Part shown: positions 1 to 6,174 of the stretch, piece after piece
How positions within the stretch are numbered: position 1 is the stretch's first letter
Layout: each line of letters starts with the position of its first letter
NCBI RefSeq assembly: GCF_017875645.1
Contig: NZ_JAGGMR010000001.1
Span: forward strand, 2,914,001 to 2,978,000
Origin: Nocardia goodfellowii
Lineage (GTDB): Bacteria > Actinomycetota > Actinomycetes > Mycobacteriales > Mycobacteriaceae
Direction of reading: 5' to 3'
DNA: 64,000 bases
Notes under the pieces: model-generated
Told to the model about the DNA's origin: nothing
The model's input: only the letters and a program-made list of their open reading frames with translations
Database searches by the model: none
Made by a program: the position numbers and the translations under genes

Positions 1-1067
1 CCGGCCAGGGATGCGGGCAGCCCGGCCGCGTTCGCCGCCTGCAGGCCCTGCTGTGCCGCCTGTTGCGCGGCTTGCAGACCCTGCTGTGCGGCCTGCTGCG
101 CCGCTTCGAGGCCTTTCTGCAAGCCCTGTTGGGCCGCCTGTTGCGCTTGTTGCGCCTGCTGCTGGGCAGTGCGCAGCGCCGCCTGCCGCTCGGCATTGGC
201 GGTCTGCTTGGCGATCTCGGCCGCGCGTTGTTTGGCGTCCGCTTCGGCCTTCTTCTGCGCGTCCTCCATCGCTTTGCGCTGGTCGGCCAGCGTATTCTGC
301 TGCTGTTTGAGCGCGGCCAATTGGGGGCTGGTGGCCGGGCCGGGTCCGGGCCCGCCGATCTTCGGTGACGGTCCACCGGAAGGGCCACCCGGGTTCGTCT
401 TTCCCGTGGGGTCCGGGAGGCCCTGCGTCACCGGTTTCGGGAGCGGGAATATCGGCATGGCCGCGTCCGCGGACTTTCCGCCCGGCAGGAAGACCTGGTT
501 CATGACCTCGTTGGCGCGTTGTTCGAGCAAGCTCTTCAACTGCGCGCGCGTCTGGTCGGTCTCGTAGTCGCCGGAGGTCTCCACGATCGACTTCCCGTCG
601 ATCAGCTTGCCCTGCTCGTCAGGAATGTTCTTGCGCGTGGTGTCGAGGAAATCGGCCGCGAAATCCAGGCTGCTCGCGACCGCGTTGAGGACCGAGGTGA
701 GACTCGTCAGTTGTTCGGCGTAGCGCTGTACCGCCGGCGCCGCGGCGGAGCGACCGGCGTCCGAATCCCAGGAATCGATGATCTTCGAATTCACTTGGTT
801 GGAGAATTGGGCGGCGAGCGACTTCAGCGCGTTGCCGTGCGTACGCCAGTCCTTCGCCATGTCGCGCACCGATTCGGGATTGATCGAATTGCGGTATTGC
901 ACAAGGGTTTCCAAGGACTTACCGTAGGTGTTCCAAGGAATCTGGCCTTGTTCGGTCGTGACTGTGCCGTCGCCGAGGACCGTGCTCTTGTCGACGCTCG
1001 CGTCCTTCGGCTTGAATTCATCCAGGTCGTATTTCTTCGGATCCTGCTGGACTGAGTCACTTGACAT
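1..1067 (-). CDS. ESX-type (type VII secretion) substrate-like helical protein, 3' end outside window
   Basis: About 355 codons are visible from ATG 1067, which has GGAGG six bases upstream; the C-terminus is cut by the left window edge. Residues 45-150 are predicted helical, with a WxxxxG-like turn (SWDSDAG, W100) reminiscent of WXG100/EspB-type helix-turn-helix proteins. Residues 205-248 form a Pro/Gly-rich linker. Residues 249-348 are an Ala/Gln-rich coiled coil containing an 11-residue repeat (GLQAAQQAAQQ). No signal peptide is present, as expected for type VII substrates. It follows the 127-residue gene at 1100-1483 and the 59-residue ORF at 1494-1673 in an apparent operon. Assignment to the ESX world is by architecture and the neighbour's secretion motif; which ESX system exports it is unknown. 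Confidence 0.7.
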   Translation of the reverse strand, partial: MSSDSVQQDPKKYDLDEFKPKDASVDKSTVLGDGTVTTEQGQIPWNTYGKSLETLVQYRNSINPESVRDMAKDWRTHGNALKSLAAQFSNQVNSKIIDSWDSDAGRSAAAPAVQRYAEQLTSLTSVLNAVASSLDFAADFLDTTRKNIPDEQGKLIDGKSIVETSGDYETDQTRAQLKSLLEQRANEVMNQVFLPGGKSADAAMPIFPLPKPVTQGLPDPTGKTNPGGPSGGPSPKIGGPGPGPATSPQLAALKQQQNTLADQRKAMEDAQKKAEADAKQRAAEIAKQTANAERQAALRTAQQQAQQAQQAAQQGLQKGLEAAQQAAQQGLQAAQQAAQQGLQAANAAGLPASLA

Positions 1068-1099
1068 TGATCGCCTCCACGGGCCGGGGCGGCCGGAAC

Positions 1100-1483
1100 C
1101 TACTTCCGGTACCCCTTCGTCGTCGTGTCGTACTTGGCAAGCTCGTCGGCGGAAGCCTTCTCGTGCTCCAGGTAGGCACGGCCGGCCGCGATGAAGGTGT
1201 CCATCATGTCGTTGACCACCTCGACGTGCTTCTTCAGCGCGTACTCCAGTGAGGAGTCGCCGTTGGTCGCACGGTCGCTATAGCGTTGCGCGAGCGCGGT
1301 CGCGTCCGGGAGGTCGCCGAAGCCCTTGACATTGCCGAGCGTTTTGGCGTTGTTGATCGCGCTGTTGAGTTGGGTGACCATGTCGCTGCACAGCTTTGCG
1401 CAATCCTGAGCGGCGTTCGGCTCCAGCCGGATGTGCTTTCCCTCGGCGGCCTTGGTGAGGCGGTCGAATTCACTGTCTGCCAT
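1100..1483 (-). CDS. small helical type VII secretion-associated protein with YxxxE signal
   Basis: 127 residues, nearly all helical, no signal peptide and no membrane segment. Residues 104-108 read YLEHE, matching the YxxxD/E general ESX secretion signal that sits near the end of helix-hairpin substrates. Size and composition resemble EspC/DUF2580-type ESX proteins, which pair with a PPE or EspB-like partner; the adjacent downstream gene (1-1067) is the obvious candidate partner. The gene lies 32 bases upstream of that partner and 10 bases downstream of a 59-residue ORF, so the three are probably co-transcribed. Family membership is inferred from architecture only. Confidence 0.7.
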   Translation of the reverse strand: MADSEFDRLTKAAEGKHIRLEPNAAQDCAKLCSDMVTQLNSAINNAKTLGNVKGFGDLPDATALAQRYSDRATNGDSSLEYALKKHVEVVNDMMDTFIAAGRAYLEHEKASADELAKYDTTTKGYRK

Positions 1484-1493
1484 CGGTCGATCC

Positions 1494-1673
1494 TTACGAC
1501 GGGATAGTCGAAAACATGGCGTCGGCCCAACGCTGCGGGTCGCTGCCGGAATGCTGAGTCGGCACTCGATCGGTGCGGGTGAGCGTTGCTCCGGTGGTCA
1601 TCCCCCAGCCGACCTCGCACGTGCGGGTGCGGTGGTAGGGCTGCACCAGCACGATCGCGCTCACGCCGTTCAT
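1494..1673 (-). CDS. 59-residue hypothetical protein at head of the ESX-type operon
   Basis: Open frame from ATG 1673 to TAA 1494 with an in-frame TGA 21 bases upstream of the ATG, so this is the first ATG of the frame. It ends with RWADAMFSTIPS and stops 10 bases before the ATG of the YxxxE-bearing protein. No signal peptide, no membrane span and no recognised family. Its position at the head of the operon and spacing suggest a small accessory protein or a translated leader; sequence similarity was not tested. It is easily missed because of its length. Confidence 0.5.
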   Translation of the reverse strand: MNGVSAIVLVQPYHRTRTCEVGWGMTTGATLTRTDRVPTQHSGSDPQRWADAMFSTIPS

Positions 1674-1733
1674 CGTATCGGATTGTGCGTTTCACGCAGC
1701 GGCAAGTAGGTGGCCAGGGCCACGGCAACGACT

Positions 1734-1755
1734 TGCATACATGGCTATGTATGCA
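1734..1755. promoter_or_regulatory. palindromic operator candidate upstream of the alpha/beta hydrolase gene
   Basis: TGCATACAT and ATGTATGCA form perfect 9-base arms around a 4-base spacer. The site lies 47 bases before the hydrolase ATG (1803) and about 60 bases from the divergent ESX-type operon start. The ACAT-N4-ATGT core is a plausible dimeric repressor site (TetR, MarR or PadR type), but no regulator gene is adjacent. Confidence 0.5.
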
Positions 1756-1802
1756 TAGATTCGGCGGCGTATCCGAACCTCTTGTCTGCCAGGGAGATAG
1801 AC

Positions 1803-2630
1803 ATGACCTCTGTTCTCGACCGCGCGGCGGCCTTCGATCGCGACCACGAAACGGTGAGTTTGCGCGCCGGTGGTCATGAATGGACTTACTACCGTGGCGG
1901 CGAGGGCACACCAGTTCTGCTGCTGCCGGGTGGGGCGGGCATTGCCATCAGCTGGCTCGACCTGACCCCTGCTCTGCGGCCGGGCTACCGCACGCTCACC
2001 GTCGACTATCCGCCCGGCCCAACGACTCTCGAAGAACTGGCCGACGGAGTGCTCGGCATCCTCGATGCCGAGCACATCGACAGCATTCACGTCATCGGAC
2101 AATCCGCCGGTGGGATGCTCGCCGAGGTGCTGTCGCAGCGTGCCCCTGCGCGTGTGCGATCGCTGGTACTCACCAGCACCGGTCTCTATGGTCCCGAAGA
2201 TCTTGCCCGGCTGCGGACGTCCCTTGCTCGCACCCGCGACACCCCTTGGGATGACACTCTGGCCGCGATCGGTCACTCGCTGCGCAAGACTTGGAAAGAC
2301 GCCGCCGAAGCCGACTTCTGGGTCGAACGCGTCGGGCACGCGACCCGCACGGCGGGGCAGCAGGGGGCGGTCACTTCCTATCGGCGGCTGCTCGACGCCG
2401 CGCAACGGTTGACCGACCTGCACCCCGAAACTCCTTGGCACGGGCCCGCGCTCATCATTCGAGCCGCCGATGATCCCTTGATCACCGCGGCGCATACCCA
2501 GCGGCTGCAAGATTTGCACCCGGATGCCGAGCTACTCGTGTTTCCCGACGGCGGGCACTCCTTGCTGCTGAGCCGCCCTGCCGACTACGTCGACGCAGTC
2601 ACCGATTTCTGGAAACGCCACTGCGAGTGA
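1803..2630 (+). CDS. alpha/beta-fold hydrolase
   Basis: 275 residues from ATG 1803, preceded by GGGAGA. Classic soluble alpha/beta hydrolase: oxyanion-region LLLPGG near 40-44, nucleophile elbow GQSAG with Ser101, acid Asp223/224 in RAADDP, and His252 in DGGHS. No signal peptide, so probably cytoplasmic. Substrate cannot be told from sequence; the family covers esterases, lactonases and C-C hydrolases. It is monocistronic: a hairpin follows at 2684-2717, and the next gene converges. The palindrome at 1734-1755 suggests regulation by a ligand-responsive repressor. An in-frame upstream start at 1710 is possible but lacks a ribosome binding site and would overlap the palindrome. Confidence 0.9.
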   Translation: MTSVLDRAAAFDRDHETVSLRAGGHEWTYYRGGEGTPVLLLPGGAGIAISWLDLTPALRPGYRTLTVDYPPGPTTLEELADGVLGILDAEHIDSIHVIGQSAGGMLAEVLSQRAPARVRSLVLTSTGLYGPEDLARLRTSLARTRDTPWDDTLAAIGHSLRKTWKDAAEADFWVERVGHATRTAGQQGAVTSYRRLLDAAQRLTDLHPETPWHGPALIIRAADDPLITAAHTQRLQDLHPDAELLVFPDGGHSLLLSRPADYVDAVTDFWKRHCE

Positions 2631-2683
2631 CGAACGCGGTCGATATGAGCGGCATCGCAATTCGAAGAGTCCCTCGGGTGCAC

Positions 2684-2717
2684 CGGAGGGTTCGGCGGCG
2701 GATCGGCGAACCCTCCG
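2684..2717. terminator. hairpin between convergent genes
   Basis: GGAGGGTTCG (2685-2694) pairs perfectly with CGAACCCTCC (2707-2716) around a 12-base loop, with one further C-G pair outside. It lies between two converging genes, 54 bases past the hydrolase stop and 14 bases from the stop of the secreted protein on the other strand. No U-tract, as is common for actinobacterial intrinsic terminators. Confidence 0.6.
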
Positions 2718-2730
2718 ACATCCCGGGTTG

Positions 2731-3381
2731 TTACCGCGGGGGATTGGTGCTGAACGCGGCCGTGACCGCACCTGTCGAAGCGCCGTCGACCGCGCCGGCC
2801 AGTGCGCCTTCCGCGCCGACCAGTGCGCTACCGAGTGCGCAGCCGGCGGCGGCCGCACCGACCGGGGCCGGCGACGGCACCGCGGCCGGTTCGTCCAGCA
2901 CGATGAAGGGTGCGAGGACGGCCGCCGTCAGGCCGCCGGTGATCGCCGCGACGCCGTTGCCGATCTCGCAGTCGACCGTGGTGCCGGGGATGCTGCCGGC
3001 GATCGCGCCGATCGCCGCGCCTTCGGGGATCCGGTGCGGCGGCGGGGGCGGCATGGACGGGTTGGCAGCCCTGGGGGCGTTGAGGTTCGGCCGCAGGGTC
3101 ACGGTCCTGCCGGCGACCGCGGCCTCGATCGGATACGACACGTCGTCGAGCTCGAAGGTCCGGCTGAGGTTGCGCAGCACCGTGCCCTCGCTGTCCATGA
3201 TCAGGATGCTGTCCGCGTTGATGGCGACGCTGCCGTTCTCGACGGTGATGGCGCCTTGATCGCCGTCCAAGCTGGCCTCGATTTCGACCCGGTCGTCCTC
3301 GGCGTTAGCGGGAATAATCGAAAAACCGACAGTGGAGAGGAAAGCGGTCGCCACTACGGCTGTTGCCTGTTTGAGCTTCAT
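2731..3381 (-). CDS. secreted glycine/alanine-rich protein (paralogue of 28284-28994)
   Basis: 216 residues with a clear Sec signal peptide (MKLKQ then a hydrophobic stretch, cleavage after PANA near residue 27). The mature part begins with a beta-rich region ending in DDVSYPIEA and continues into a proline-rich linker and a Gly/Ala-rich C-terminal half of glycine-zipper type, with two cysteines that could form a disulphide. The same plan, including the equivalent NDLEYPIDA motif and the MKL start, is found in the protein at 28284-28994, so the two are paralogues. No enzyme motif is visible. Likely an exported cell-envelope protein of unknown function, transcribed alone after the DUF4822 lipoprotein gene. 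Confidence 0.8.
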   Translation of the reverse strand: MKLKQATAVVATAFLSTVGFSIIPANAEDDRVEIEASLDGDQGAITVENGSVAINADSILIMDSEGTVLRNLSRTFELDDVSYPIEAAVAGRTVTLRPNLNAPRAANPSMPPPPPHRIPEGAAIGAIAGSIPGTTVDCEIGNGVAAITGGLTAAVLAPFIVLDEPAAVPSPAPVGAAAAGCALGSALVGAEGALAGAVDGASTGAVTAAFSTNPPR

Positions 3382-3507
3382 CGCGTTCTCCCTTTATTGG
3401 CGAACCGGACAGACCGGGCTTAACCCGGGACGGCGTGGTCACGCCGAAAACTGGCGACCGATGAACGACGGAGACTGAACTGATGCCGACTGTTTACTGG
3501 TGATTAG

Positions 3508-4056
3508 TTATTTGGCTGGTTCGGGGTGCGTTGTAGGGGTGTGGACGATGTCGTAGTAGCGGGCCTTGTCGGCGGGGTCGAGGTATATGCGGTAGGTGAA
3601 TTCCTGGTCGTTCAGGGTGACGATGTCGACCACGCGGCGCGATTGTTCTCGGCCCGCATCATCTTTCGCGATGATGGTGCGGGTTTTGCCGTCGGGGGAC
3701 ACCGACCAGTCGCCGTGCATCTTGGGGGCGTCGTCGAGCCCGAACATGGTGAACGTGCCGTCCGGATCGAAATAGGCGAAGCCGACATAGTTTTCGACGT
3801 TGTCGTCGGTCAGTGGCACCTCCGACCCGTGGGAATCCCGCGCGGAGGTGGTTTCCCACGGCGTGGCCGCGAGGGCGGCCGCGGGGGAACCCGGGGTGAC
3901 TGTCGGTGCCGCCGGGTGCGAGGTCGCGGTGGCCAGCTCGGTGGGCGTCGTCGAGTCGGATGTCGTGTCCGCACTGTCGTCGCTGCCGCACGCCCCGAGC
4001 AGGCCGACCGCGGCGATGGCGGCGGTCACGATCGTGAACCTTTTCCAATCGGTCAT
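3508..4056 (-). CDS. DUF4822 family lipoprotein
   Basis: 182 residues. N-terminal lipoprotein signal with lipobox LLGAC (Cys23), then a Thr/Ser/Ala-rich linker of about 40 residues and a compact domain with the motifs TPWETTSARD, NYVGFAYFD, PKMHGDWSVS and VVDIVTLNDQEFTYR that are characteristic of DUF4822. The function of the family is not known. It should be anchored on the outer face of the cytoplasmic membrane after lipidation. A CGGCGTG/CACGCCG hairpin lies downstream at 3431-3446 before the next gene on the same strand. Confidence 0.88.
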   Translation of the reverse strand: MTDWKRFTIVTAAIAAVGLLGACGSDDSADTTSDSTTPTELATATSHPAAPTVTPGSPAAALAATPWETTSARDSHGSEVPLTDDNVENYVGFAYFDPDGTFTMFGLDDAPKMHGDWSVSPDGKTRTIIAKDDAGREQSRRVVDIVTLNDQEFTYRIYLDPADKARYYDIVHTPTTHPEPAK

Positions 4057-4104
4057 TCAACCGATGCTAGCTATTGGACAGCGAACTGGATTCCGGATCA
4101 GTTG

Positions 4105-4743
4105 CTATGCGGTCGCGATTTGGCCGGATGCGGCCGCGCGCGAAAGCACCGCGACCATAAAGTCTGATTCGTCCGAAAAGGGACGCAGGTCCCAGGTCGA
4201 AAATCGCGAATCGACCGTGAGTCCGGCGGTTTCGGCGTCGGCCAGGAATTCGGCGAACTCGTAACCGCGGTCCGCGCCGAAACCCACCACCGCTCGGCCG
4301 GCGGGGGCGAGATGGCGGGCGAAACCGGTCAGCGTCGCGACCCGGGTGGGCGGCGCCAGGAATGTCATCACGTTGCCCGCGCACACGATCGCGTCGAAGT
4401 CGGCGGCGATGCCGCGACCGGGAAGATCCACTTCGGCGAGATCGCCGACCAGCCAGCTGGGTCCGGGATAGTCCTGTTCCGCCGCGGCGATCAGCACCGG
4501 GTCGACGTCGACGCCGACCACCACGTGCCCGGCGCGGTGCAGATAGCCACCCACGCGTCCCGGGCCGCATCCGGCGTCCAGAACCCGGCTGCCGCGCTCC
4601 AGCATCGCGTCGATCAACCGCGCCTCGCCGAAGATGTCCGCGCCCTCGGCGGCCAATGTGCGGAACCGCTCCACGTACCACGTCGAATGCGCGGGGTTGG
4701 CGGCGGTGAGGTCCTCCCACTGACTACGGGTGCGTCCGCTCAT
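4105..4743 (-). CDS. class I SAM-dependent methyltransferase
   Basis: 212 residues from ATG 4743, chosen because AGGAGG precedes it; a longer frame from 4770 would begin before that ribosome site. SAM-binding motif I is VLDAGCGPG (54-62) and the acidic strand-2 end is VGVDVDP (77-82). The protein is a single Rossmann domain of the Methyltransf_25 type, cytoplasmic, acting on an unidentified small molecule or protein. It lies 48 bases upstream of the DUF4822 lipoprotein on the same strand, possibly co-transcribed with it. Confidence 0.88.
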   Translation of the reverse strand: MSGRTRSQWEDLTAANPAHSTWYVERFRTLAAEGADIFGEARLIDAMLERGSRVLDAGCGPGRVGGYLHRAGHVVVGVDVDPVLIAAAEQDYPGPSWLVGDLAEVDLPGRGIAADFDAIVCAGNVMTFLAPPTRVATLTGFARHLAPAGRAVVGFGADRGYEFAEFLADAETAGLTVDSRFSTWDLRPFSDESDFMVAVLSRAAASGQIATA

Positions 4744-4891
4744 CGTCTGTTCCTCCTGGCTCGGGCCCACGTCCGGTTCACTGTGCCAGTACCTGCCGCG
4801 CGCCGCATCGGCGGTCGTCGGCGTGCAGCGGCTGCCGTCGGGTGATCAGGAGTCGGTTTCGCTCACCGTGTGCCGCGCTCGGTCAGGCGCA

Positions 4892-5725
4892 CTACGCTGC
4901 GGAACCCAGGCCGAGAGCTCGCTCCCGCAGGCTGGTCAGCATGCGCATCAGGATTCGCGACACCTGCATTTGGGAGACGCCCAGGCGGTCGGCGATCTGG
5001 GCTTGGGTCAGCGATTCCCGGTAGCGCCAGATGAGGAGTTGTCGTTGCGCCGGGGTGAGTTCGGCGATCAGCGGGCCTACGGTCATCGCCTCCTCCAGGA
5101 GGCCGTAACAGCGCTCGTCGTCGCCGAGCCGTTCGGCCAGGGGCAGCTGTGCACCGGAGTCGTCGGCGGCGGTCTGGTCGAGGGAATCCGCGACATAGCA
5201 GTTGGCGGCCAGTGTCGCCTGGGTGATCTCGGTGATATCCGTGGCGAGTTCGGTCGCGAGTTCGCTGGTGGTGGGCATGCGGCCGTGTCGTTGGGCGAAG
5301 GCTTCGGTGGCCGGGCCGAGCATGGCCCGGGTTTCCTTGGCTCGGCGTCCCACGCGCAGCGCCCAGGTGTGATCGCGGAAGTACCGGCGCACCTCGCCCA
5401 TGATGGTCGGGATGGCATAGCCCAGGAATGACGAGCCCAACGTTGGATCGAAGCGGTCGATGGCTTGCAGTAAGCCGACGCGCGCGACCTGGACCAAGTC
5501 TTCGGAATCGGCGCCCCGTCCGGCGTAGCGCTGTGCGATGTGATCGGCCAGCGGCAGTGCCTGGCACGCGATGCGGGCGCGCAGCGCGCGGTGGCGCGGG
5601 TCGGTGGGGTCGAGCGCGGCGAGTTCGGCCAAGGCGGGCTCGAGGTGCTCGTAGTCGTCACATTCGACGGCGACCGGAGGGTTAGCGGCGTCGGATGGTC
5701 GATGTAGAGCGGTCGAGACCGTCAT
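4892..5725 (-). CDS. SigB/SigF/SigG-type RNA polymerase sigma factor, orphan
   Basis: 277 residues from ATG 5725, with GGAG five bases upstream. All sigma-70 regions are recognisable: region 2 with EDLVQVARVGLLQAIDRFDP and the IPTIMGEVRRYFRD core, region 3 (RHGRMPTTSELA), and region 4 with the helix-turn-helix QAQIADRLGVSQMQVSRIL. It closely resembles the SigF at 46063-46878 and belongs to the stress/sporulation class normally held by an RsbW-type anti-sigma factor, yet no anti-sigma gene lies beside it. It may be controlled by a distant anti-sigma factor or at transcription; a perfect 16-base palindrome lies 137 bases upstream (5862-5877). Confidence 0.92.
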   Translation of the reverse strand: MTVSTALHRPSDAANPPVAVECDDYEHLEPALAELAALDPTDPRHRALRARIACQALPLADHIAQRYAGRGADSEDLVQVARVGLLQAIDRFDPTLGSSFLGYAIPTIMGEVRRYFRDHTWALRVGRRAKETRAMLGPATEAFAQRHGRMPTTSELATELATDITEITQATLAANCYVADSLDQTAADDSGAQLPLAERLGDDERCYGLLEEAMTVGPLIAELTPAQRQLLIWRYRESLTQAQIADRLGVSQMQVSRILMRMLTSLRERALGLGSAA

Positions 5726-5861
5726 ATGAACTCCTATCCTCCGAGTTTCGCTGCACGGCAGCGGATTTCGTTCGACCGGAGCCACGGTGGAAGTGCCGGT
5801 TCTGCTCGCTGCCCGCAATCCAGGCTAAGCGCGGTGGCGGGATTTTCGACAACAAATCGGT

Positions 5862-5877
5862 CACGATAGCTATCGTG
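5862..5877. promoter_or_regulatory. perfect 16-base palindrome in the sigma factor / arabinosyltransferase divergent region
   Basis: CACGATAGCTATCGTG is a perfect palindrome in the 449-base gap (5726-6174) between two divergent genes. It stands in a locally AT-richer stretch, as expected of a promoter/operator. The regulator is unknown; symmetry suggests a dimeric HTH protein. Apart from this and the hairpin at 6114-6132, I see no gene in the gap. Confidence 0.5.
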
Positions 5878-6113
5878 CAGCAAATCACATTTGAGCAGCT
5901 AATGTGGGTGGGCGCTGACGGTCTGAACGGGGACCGGAAGCGTGGCGTGTGCCAGGACCGGCCGGAGCCGAGCGTCCGCACGGATAAGCGGCACAACTAC
6001 GGCTATGCGACGCGGCTGATATGGCCTTCGATGCAGAGCGAAACGCGGACGGCCGGGGCGTTGTGCGTGCACTGACCCCAAGACTGTGGTTTTGAGCTCT
6101 CGTCGGCAGGCGC

Positions 6114-6132
6114 GGTACGGTTCGCCCGTACC
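6114..6132 (+). promoter_or_regulatory. hairpin in the leader of the AftB-like gene
   Basis: GGTACGG and CCGTACC form a 7-base-pair stem with loop TTCGC, followed by AAATTT and then a run of G (6139-6144) that could serve as a ribosome binding site. It may be a leader attenuator or a start-of-transcript stem. Confidence 0.35.
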
Positions 6133-6174
6133 AAATTTGGGGGGATTCCGCTGACTCTGATCATTACGCGCGAT

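Noticed and set aside
4771..4891. Possible small RNA between the methyltransferase and sigma genes
   Set aside because: No promoter-hairpin pattern that I could support; left as an ordinary spacer.
5695..6075. 126-codon open frame on the plus strand covering the sigma-factor start
   Set aside because: It overlaps the 5' end of the sigma gene and has no recognisable protein features; the region is better explained as promoter/operator.
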